Of a stretch of DNA of 64,000 nucleotides, positions 56,414 to 64,000 are shown in pieces. Position 1 is the first letter of the stretch, and every line of letters starts with the position of its first letter. The notes beneath the pieces are model-generated. The model saw nothing but the letters and a program-made list of their open reading frames with translations, was not told the DNA's origin and searched no databases. Source of the DNA: Pomphorhynchus laevis (taxonomy: Eukaryota > Acanthocephala > Palaeacanthocephala > Echinorhynchida > Pomphorhynchidae); contig WNNJ02001731.1 in the NCBI GenBank assembly GCA_012934845.2, positions 62,001 to 126,000 on the forward strand, read 5' to 3'. Made by a program: the position numbers and the translations under genes.

Positions 56414-59108
56414 TTGGAAAAATACGTAAGTACTAATGATTTTAATTTTATATCTTTTAAATGTAACAGAAAAAATTGTATAGTTTGTGATGTTATAAAT
56501 AATAATTGTATTGTAAGTAATACGACAAACAAATGTTTTTCATTAAATATTAATAATAATTGTAACTGCAATACCGCAGGTGTAGTGTATCTAATACAAT
56601 GTACATGTGGATTGCAATATATAGTAAAAACATCAAATGTAAAAAACTAGGTTTAGGCAACACATATATAATATACAGCATAATAGTCAAACTATATTTC
56701 ATAAACATATGAAATTAATAAGACATGATATTAAAAACTGTAAATTTTTTATTTTAGAACATATTATCGAAGAAAACATTTCAATATTAAATCAAAAACT
56801 ATTAGAAAAAGAAGATTTTTGGATTAAAACGCTTAATTCCATGTACCCATTAGGATTGAATGACGTGGTACAAGGAATTGGCAGAAGTAGTATAATACAT
56901 AATAAACAACTATATTACAATAATCCAGTTAAACGCAAACCAAGAAGTCATGGTGATAAAAGGAATAGGAAAAATAGAGTTAAAAATATTAAAAAAGATA
57001 TGTATATAAATAAACAATTAGAAATATTAAAACAACTTTTAAGTGATAATAAGCTAAAAGATCTTTATGTAAATATAAGAAGTTTTTCTAAAGATATCAT
57101 ATGTTCAATAAATCAAAAATTAATCAACGACTATGATAGGCTAAGTTGTATAATAGACAGTTATTGTAATAAAAAATACTATAATCGTACAATTAATGTT
57201 AATAATAACAATAGAAAATATACATTAACCATAAACTTCATTAATAAATGTATAGATAACATAAATATAGCCGGACTTTTAAATAATTCTAAAAGTAAAG
57301 AAATAATAGGGTCAGATTTAAGTAAATATATTCCTAAAATAAGGTATAAGTTGTTACCGCCATTAGAACGAAAAATTTGTAATTATAATAAAGAATTAAA
57401 ATTAATATGTAACGATAATATTAGAAACATAATGGAAACAGAATGTAATTGTAAAAGTCTTAGTGTTGATAAAATAAATAAACATATATGTACCCATAAT
57501 CTAAAATTAATTGAAAATTGTGAATTAAAAAAGCTGCTATCAAAAGGGTATAAATATAGATTAAATAATAAGAACGACAAAAATAAAATTTACTATTCGT
57601 TATATAATAACTTAAATGCTTGCTTTAGTAAGCTGATTAATAGTGAAAGCTTGAATATATCTAAGATAAACATTTGGAAAGATTATATATTTGATAAAAT
57701 TAAAAATAAAATGAAAATAACAAACAATTATAAAAGGAAAGATAAAATTAATAAAGATATGTATACAGAACTTACTAAATTAAAGGATAACTATATAATA
57801 ACAACTATTGATAAAGCTAGTAATAACTTTTTATTCATATGCAAAAAGCTTTTTTATGATATACTAATGAAAGATGTTGATTCTAATGATTTAAATGTAA
57901 ATCCAACATATGAACGTAGTGACTTTAGTTTAGAAACAATTATTACAGGTCATTGTTCTATAATGGATAAGAAGGGTATAAAGGTTGAATCAGATAATAA
58001 AACTATACCTATATTTTATTGGAATCCAAAATTACATAAAAGTACAATAAAATCTTGGTTCATATGTAGTGCGTTTAAATGTACATTAAAACCACTTTCT
58101 GTCTATATGAATAAAATACTTAAAGTAATTAAATCACACTTCAAAAAATATTGTAAGGTAATCGAAATTAATACTGGTATAAAACACTATTTCAGTATTA
58201 ATTCTACAAAAGAATTTTTAGAACAGACAAAAGGAATAAATTTTCAAAATATAAATACAAACGATTTTAGTACGCATTATACAAATCTTGATTGAGTAGA
58301 TATTAAAGAAGCGTTAGTAAAATTAATTAATCTTATATTCGGATAAAGATATACATATATATGTTATAATATCTATAACGCTTATCTAACAAAAATTAAA
58401 CCATCAAGTAAATATAAATATATGGATGAAATTGAATTAATAGAAACCTTAAACATTTTGATAAATCAAAATTATTTAAAGGTAGGGACATTTAAATTTA
58501 GAAAAGTAAAAGTTGTTCCAACGGGAGGTAATAGTAGCCCAATTATAGCTGACTTGTTTTTAAGCTTTATAGAATATGAATTTGTTCATAACTGTGTAAG
58601 AACTAAATCTAAACTATATAAATATATGAAATATATGATTCAATACATTAATAATATATGTGTATTTAATTCTTATAATTTTTATTCAATTAGTAAACAA
58701 ATTTATCCAGAAAGCCTTATTCTTAACAAAACCAATATTGATGATAAAGAAGGTGTATATCTAGATATGAACATTAAATTAACATTAACTAAAACTACTA
58801 TTAATTTATATCGTAAATATGACATATTTAAATTTACAAGAAACATATTTTTGCATGAGCATTCATGCATACCATATAATATAAAATATAATACATTAAA
58901 TAATGAAATTTTTAGAATTGCAACAATATGTAATGATATTGGCTTTCTTCAAAATCATTTAAATAATTTAATAGATACATATTTTAAACTAGGTTACTAT
59001 AAAAATAACATCAAGCAGAAAATAGTAAAATATATAAATCAACACAATAATATAAAGAATAAATTTAAACTCTTAAGTGGCAAATTTTTATGGATGGATA
59101 ATAAATAA
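56414..59108 (+). pseudogene. Naiad polyprotein: GIY-YIG then RT (broken)
   Basis: Cys-rich lead (KCNRKNCIVCDV), GIY-YIG core (AGVVYLIQCTCGLQYIVKTS, then HIYNIQHNSQTIFHKHM and LLEKEDFWIKTLNSMYPLGLND), a long Lys/Asn-rich stretch, RT blocks TTIDKASNNF, FYWNPKLHKS, TNDFSTHYTNLD and GGNSSPIIADLF. In the family the GIY-YIG domain nicks DNA and the RT primes from the nick. The open stretches are about 78, 528 and 228 codons; the copy is not intact. Confidence 0.75.
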
Positions 59109-59174
59109 TATACTTTGTATTAGATTAAGATACTAGATAGTGATTTCAGAGAAAATACATCATTAGCATGTATT

Positions 59175-59235
59175 TGGCCCCGTTGCTATGTTGGGTAAAG
59201 GAATTAAAGCCGAAACCTGATAGCATAGCAGTTCC
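59175..59235 (+). promoter_or_regulatory. Conserved hairpin in the Naiad 3' UTR
   Basis: TGCTATG ... CATAGCA arms enclose an inner GGGT/AACC pairing; a CCTGATGACCTC block follows. The left copy (minus, about 1055-1110) has CTGCTATG/CATAGCAG, one pair longer. The block is kept in the older copies at 6600 and 7200. Confidence 0.5.
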
Positions 59236-59468
59236 TCCTGATGACCTCGAATTCTTAATATGATACAACGTCTGTTATTTATAAGTCAATTCATAAAATG
59301 ACGTTTATTTTAAATTTTAATTTTTTTATTTTAATTTGATTTAAATTATAAAAAATCTTATAACAATTATTTATTTTATTATTTAATTATTAAATTTTGA
59401 TTTAGCATTATTATGTTTTGTTTATTTTATAATTATATTAAATACGTAGACTCAGTTAGCTGATTTGA

Positions 59469-60704
59469 TTTGTCTCCTGTCATTTACGTAATAGTGACGA
59501 TGGAAGTTCTAGAGGTTGTTTTAGATTGAAACGAAACACCCACACCATCATTTTATTGCTCAATAAAGATACGTTTATTTGGAATTTTTATATATGTAGG
59601 GAATGCTAAGAATGCTATGCAATATATTGTATTACAAATTTTTTAAAGCAGACAATAATTAATATTTAGATACAAATTTTTGATAATAGCATATTTTAAT
59701 AACACAAATCCTTTATAACAGGCTGTTTTTTTAAAAGGGCATTTATTTGTGTATGATGACATCTATTAGTAATGTATAGAAATTTATTAGAACACTGCGC
59801 CTTTTGACTTTACCGGATTAAAACAAGGTTATAGATAAGAAAAGCATAATATTAAATATCATTAAAAACAAATTGTCTTCTCAAATTGTAGTGAGCTAAT
59901 TGCAGAATTGGTTCTACGAGCATTCATAATATAAGGTTAATAAAAGTATAATGTTATTTATCAATATGCAACATTACGACGTTCGGTCCATCCAATAGTC
60001 TATATACTTCGAAGGCATATATATATAATTCTTCTTCGCCTCGATAAGCTTTCCGTTTGTGCTGAGTTTTGAAATGTTTTAGGAGACTTGTCGCATAGCA
60101 CATAAACCGCATTAGTCGAGCACCTTGGTGATATGCATATTACGTTGAATGAATCTGCCTTTAACTTTATTTGTCTGGGCAAAATTATAGTTCGTTAGGT
60201 CTGATCAGATTACGGAAAGAGGGTATGACAAAATTAGCAGTAGCATCGCATGAAAATAATGAAGTGCAATGCTAAAAGAAAGGTTTCTCCCATATTAAAT
60301 TCGCAAAATTGCTATGACTATTTTCGCATATTTATTTTCAAAATACAGCGTAAAAGATCACCTACTTGTCAAAATAACTCTCAAGTATGTGTTTGGTTGT
60401 TGAGCACAGCATTCTGATTATTTAAACTAATCTTGGATTGTGAGCACAATCTACCACTTCTACGAAATTTCACTACTTTTGGTTTTTAAATATTGACTTC
60501 AAGGATATTATCTGAACATTACATAGTTTGAGCAGTGACGGTGCTTTGTGATTTTAGATCATTTGCAAGAATAATCAAAACATCAACATAAAGAGCAGAG
60601 GTTAATGTTTGGCATTCGTTATGCATATGAAACGGCAAATTGTGTACACAAATATAGTGCACAAGAGTTTTAGCAAACGACCATATCTTTGGAAACAATG
60701 AACA
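59469..60704. other. No gene seen
   Basis: AT-rich spacer between the Naiad copy and the hAT element; short frames only. Confidence 0.4.
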
Positions 60705-60712
60705 GTTTACGA
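60705..60712. repeat. hAT target-site duplication, left (GTTTACGA)
   Basis: Exact 8-bp match to 63975-63982. Confidence 0.9.
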
Positions 60713-61092
60713 CAGTGTTTCTCAAAGTGGTCCGTAGCGCCCCATTTGGGCCTGTTTGACGATTCAGGGGGGCGGTAGAGAATTTTTGATTAAAAGGGGG
60801 TCCATGAAAGAGAGGTGGGGGTCGGTGAAAAAAATGTAAATTTCATCTTCATTACAAATAAACAACACATATTTAAGATTATAAGTAAGCACGAAATAGC
60901 CAATTACAATTTATCCTTTTAGTTTTCATTTTAAAATACCCTTTTAAAACATAACACAAATCGCTATAATATTACTGAAGTCACAATACGTGTATAAATT
61001 TATTGTGGCGCACCAGGAGCGACCCCATGCCACAGGCGACCCCCATGCTATTTTTGAAGGGAAATTGGAGTTGTTTTTGAGAAATATTAAAA

Positions 61093-61164
61093 ACAGCCCC
61101 CATCAAGACTCGAACCAGAACAGTCAATTTGGTAGAGAGAAAACTTAACACTACGCCAAAGCAC
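61093..61164 (-). repeat. tRNA-like segment, possible SINE head
   Basis: On minus TTTGGCGTAGTGTTAAG resembles an A box and GGTTCGAGTC a good B box, 40 bases apart. No acceptor-stem pairing, so not a tRNA gene. Confidence 0.35.
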
Positions 61165-61341
61165 GTTGTAAGCAACAAAAAATAAAATAAAATATTGCTA
61201 TGATTTCAAACCATAAAAATGTTATTGATTTATCTCTTATGGTGTCAAATGTATAGAACAAGGAGGAATACGACAATATTATATTGTTTTTAAAGGACAG
61301 AGGTGCAGAAGTAGTTTTGCCAAAAGAAGCAAAAAAAAAGA

Positions 61342-61662
61342 ATGAAGCGGAAAGCGAAGGCCTTCATGTTACTTGACGAGGTTTTATATCTTAGAGATAA
61401 CGAAGGCCTGCATAAAAAAGTTTTTCATTCAGATCATAGGGAATTAATGGAACACGAAGCAAGATTGTTTCATAAAGAACACCATTTTGAAATGAACAGG
61501 TTTGAGGCAAAATGCAATGATTATTTTTTCAAAATACACAGAGATATCATTCGCAAAGTTGTCTCCGAGTGTGTTACGTGTATACAAGCACAGCCGTTGA
61601 CAACAACTCCGAGACGACAACTCCGAGACGAAAAAGCTAAAACTCTCATCATTTTTTTCTAA
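61342..61662 (+). pseudogene. Integrase HHCC zinc-finger fragment
   Basis: LLDEVLYLRDNEGLHKKVFH then HKEHHFEMNRFEAKCNDYFF and IIRKVVSECVTCIQAQPL: the H-x3-H...C-x2-C finger of Gypsy/Ginger-type integrases. It lies within the nested element and has no catalytic core. Confidence 0.65.
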
Positions 61663-62078
61663 AGAAGTGAAAATAACAGAAATATTATCTGAAGACAGAG
61701 TTAAAATAGAGAATGGAGAAGAAATCGAAATTGTTTCTATGTCAAGAATGAAAAAATTTAACATTAAAAAAATATTTTTATTTTGAACGACCCCCAGGGG
61801 GTCGCCTGTGGCATGGGGGAGTGCCTGGCGCGCCACATTTATTATAAAATTTCCACATAATCTCTCAAAAATCCTAAAATAAATTATAAGTAAATGTGTC
61901 GTTTTTCTTTTAAAATATTATCATAAAATTTTTACTACCTATTTTTCATTTTTTGAGATAAATTACTTCTGGAATTCTTTTTGTGGAAATATTTTGTCTT
62001 AACAACCAATTCTGAGAAATAAAATTTTTACAATACCCCCAAAAATGGGAGAGCGACAAAAAAAGAAGGCACTATAGC

Positions 62079-63812
62079 ATGGAATACTTGAAATTTGGGT
62101 TTATAGTTTCTCCAATAAACGAGAAGAAGCCTTTTTGTTTGCTTTGTGAAAGGGAATTGTCAAATAGCGCCATGAAACCATCAAGGCTGTTGGAACATCT
62201 GAATAACATTCATAGTGAGGATAAAGATAAAGAATTAGAATATTAACAAAGACTTAAGAAAAGGTTTGAAAAACAACCAAAATTAGAAGATCTTTTTTTA
62301 TCTGGTTCAAAACAGAACAATGATGGACTTTTGGCATCTTATAATATCTCTTTGTTGATAGCTAAAGCAGGGATGTCTCATAGTATTGGAGAAGTACTAA
62401 TTATACTAGTAATTAGAGAGGTTATAAGCACGGTATTACACAAGGAGTCTTCATCTATTATAAATAGAATCTCTTTAAGCAACAGCACTGTTCAAAGAAG
62501 AATAGATGAAATGGCACAGGATGTAGAATATACATTATGTGAGTACCTAAGAACGGCTTCCTTTTCCCTTCAATTAGATGAGTCTACACTGCCCGGAAAT
62601 GAAGCTTTGCTATTAGCCTATGTTCGATTTATAAAGGATGGTAGGATATGTCAGGAATTATTGTTTGCGGAAACTTTAAAAACAGATACCAAAGGTGAGT
62701 CTTTATTCGATGTTCTGAAGGAGTTTCTCGATAAAAAAGAGATACCGTTAAATAATATTCTAACAATCGCCACCGACGGGGCTCCAGCAATGATAGGGCG
62801 TCATCGAGGATTGGTCGCCCATTTAAAAAATTACGTACCAAATATAATAGCCATACACTGTGTAATCCACAGACAACATCTTGTTGCAAAAAACTTAAGT
62901 GTCCGTTTACATCAAACTCTGTGTTATGTTATTCAAGCTATAAACAAGATTAAGAGCAGCTCACTTAGTTCAAGATTATTCAAGCAGCTTTGTGTCGAAA
63001 ACGACGAAGAATTCAATTCCTTATTGCACCACACCGAAGTTAGATGGTTATCAAAAGGTTGTTGTTTGAATAGAGTTTTGAATCTATATAGCTCTGTCAT
63101 TGAATTTTTTATCGAAAGAGATGATCCAATACACCTAAAGTTAAACGAATCAATAGTTGATATAGCATATTTGACTGATTTGTTTAATTTATTTAATGAA
63201 ATGAATCTAAAACTACAGGGCAATGATCTAAACTTAATACAGGCAAAATCTGTGCTAGCAGGATTTGTAAATAAGATATTATTATACAAACAGAATTTAG
63301 GAAGAGGCATATTTACACAATTCCCAAATCTTGAATTAGCAAAGCCTTCAGAAGATGATATTCTTGCTTACTGCAGCCATCTTGATACCCTATATTATGA
63401 TTTTAATCAAAGATTTGTCGATATTTTTACAATGAACATACCTGCTTGGATTCTAGATCCTTTTTCAAACATTCCTACAGAAGGATCAGCAAGATTGCAA
63501 GAAGAATTATTGGAATTGAGTAATGATTATGAATTGAAATTCAAATTCAAAAGCGGCTATCAACAATTTTGGTTGCAAAATAAAATTCAACAAAGTTATC
63601 CTGAAACATGGGCAATCGTTCAGAAGTTTTTGATTCCCTTCCCAACGTCATATCTGGTCGAAAGAGGATTTAGCGCAGTTACAAATCTTTTGTCAAAGAA
63701 AAGAAATCGTCTTCAAATAGTTCAGAGAGGCAATCTAAGACTTCTATTAACTAATATAGAACCGAAAATCAAAACCCTGGTAGACTCGCACCAGATACAT
63801 CCGTCTCATTAA
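62079..63812 (+). pseudogene. hAT transposase (ZBED5/SCAND3-like), one premature stop
   Basis: BED-type zinc finger at residues 1-45 (EYLKFGFIVSP, FCLLCERELSNSAMKPSRLL, EHLNNIH), one in-frame TAA at 62244-62246, then 493 open codons from 62331. RNase H-like core: SLQLDESTLPGNEALL (first Asp), TIATDGAPAMIGRHRG, IHCVIHRQHLVAKNL (CxxH motif); C-terminal dimerisation region LVERGFSAVTNLLSKKRNRL. A more upstream ATG at 62045 would give a basic lead (MGERQK...) if one A is removed from the 62058-62064 run. With a single stop and good ends the copy is young. Confidence 0.88.
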
Positions 63813-63974
63813 ACACTTAACGCAAACTATTATTTAAATATATGGAGATCGTGCTTAAAATAAACTATAAGTAAATCAGAATTTTTATTAATATTTTTTT
63901 ATATCAGGGGTCCATAATAAATATTGTTTTTTTTTCAAAGGGGGCGGCTGACAAAAAAAGTTTGAGGAACACTG

Positions 63975-63982
63975 GTTTACGA
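63975..63982. repeat. hAT target-site duplication, right (GTTTACGA)
   Basis: Partner of 60705-60712. Confidence 0.9.
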
Positions 63983-64000
63983 GAAGAATTTCTGGATGAA

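Larger units (their letters stand above)
56414..59468 (+). mobile_element. Penelope-like element, Naiad type, longer copy
   Basis: N-terminal GIY-YIG region, RT, and the 3' UTR with conserved hairpin ending in CAGTTAGCTGATTT. The endonuclease lies before the RT, the permuted order described for Naiad elements; canonical Penelope has it after. Nearly identical to 824-3258 from 57032 on. The 5' edge is not certain. A few reading-frame breaks. Confidence 0.8.
61004..61837 (+). mobile_element. Integrase-type (Ginger-like) element remnant nested in the hAT
   Basis: 834 bp with inverted ends of about 40 bp (TGTGGCGC...CATGCCACAGGCGACCCCC) and a 5-bp TTTAT duplication. Inside, an HHCC integrase zinc finger is encoded (61342-61662) and a C-terminal piece like VKITEILSEDRVKIE follows; the catalytic core is absent. 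Inverted TGT...ACA ends with an integrase fit Ginger-type DNA transposons, which share ancestry with Gypsy integrases. Short, internally deleted and not autonomous. Confidence 0.6.
60713..63974 (+). mobile_element. hAT DNA transposon, complete ends
   Basis: 3262 bp. Terminal inverted repeats CAGTGTTTCTCAAA (left) and CAGTGTTCCTCAAA (right, reverse complement), followed inward by G-runs (GGGGGGCGG / GCCGCCCCC). Exact 8-bp duplication GTTTACGA, the hAT hallmark. Carries a ZBED5-like transposase with one stop and a nested integrase-type element at 61004-61837. Confidence 0.92.

Noticed and set aside
59205-59250. Hammerhead in the Naiad 3' UTR (GAAAC ... CTGATGA)
   Set aside because: Only about 20 bases separate the boxes, too few for stems III and I, and no GAAA follows CTGATGA.
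61093-61164. Functional tRNA gene
   Set aside because: A and B boxes are present but the acceptor stem does not pair and the T-stem is faulty.
61004-61837. Solo LTR
   Set aside because: TG...CA ends and a 5-bp duplication would fit, but the ends are inverted repeats of about 40 bp and integrase coding lies inside, which favours a DNA-transposon remnant.

Overview
The window is invertebrate metazoan nuclear DNA: AT-rich, intron-bearing and dominated by retroelements. Only one host gene is recognisable, a complete six-exon GAR1 (H/ACA snoRNP protein) on the minus strand at 16452-23794. Its introns are about 50-70 bp except where they are long or carry inserted repeats. A TTTTACAG acceptor lies two bases before the GAR1 start codon, which fits a lineage with spliced-leader trans-splicing, although no species can be named. 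I see no bacterial features, CRISPR array or rRNA.

Layout. 1-16.4 kb: an old CR1-type LINE (about 120-665 and 3370-4035) split by a Naiad-type Penelope-like element (824-3258, minus), then more Naiad pieces, a fold-back element, a diverged satellite with a unit near 85 bp (8.1-9.0 kb), several direct repeats and LINE debris. 16.4-23.8 kb: GAR1, whose third intron holds a fold-back repeat and an antisense L2-like LINE. 24.2-28.7 kb: two internally deleted LINEs and CR1 debris. 29.7-39.7 kb: a three-level nest. A CR1-like LINE (minus) is hit by an intact reverse-transcriptase element with a restriction-like endonuclease (29735-37291, 10-bp target duplication, one 1019-aa ORF), which is itself hit by a nearly whole CR1 LINE (29831-34095). 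40.0-46.3 kb: an older relative of that element, interrupted by an L2-like LINE (41079-45343, minus) and by a Naiad 3' piece. 47.0-51.6 kb: the best preserved L2-like LINE. 52-55.7 kb: joined LINE fragments in opposite orientation. 56.4-59.5 kb: a second, nearly identical, longer Naiad copy in inverse orientation to the first. 60.7-64 kb: a complete hAT transposon with terminal inverted repeats and an exact 8-bp duplication, carrying an integrase-type transposon remnant.

The elements can be ordered in time by who interrupts whom. The L2-like LINEs share an N-terminal C4 finger in ORF1, tandem monomers in the 5' UTR and a short 3' hairpin that keeps pairing despite sequence change. The strongest candidates for new biology are the intact restriction-like-endonuclease retroelement with a CXC-like finger, the Naiad family with its conserved 3'-UTR hairpin, and the 5' monomer system of the LINEs.
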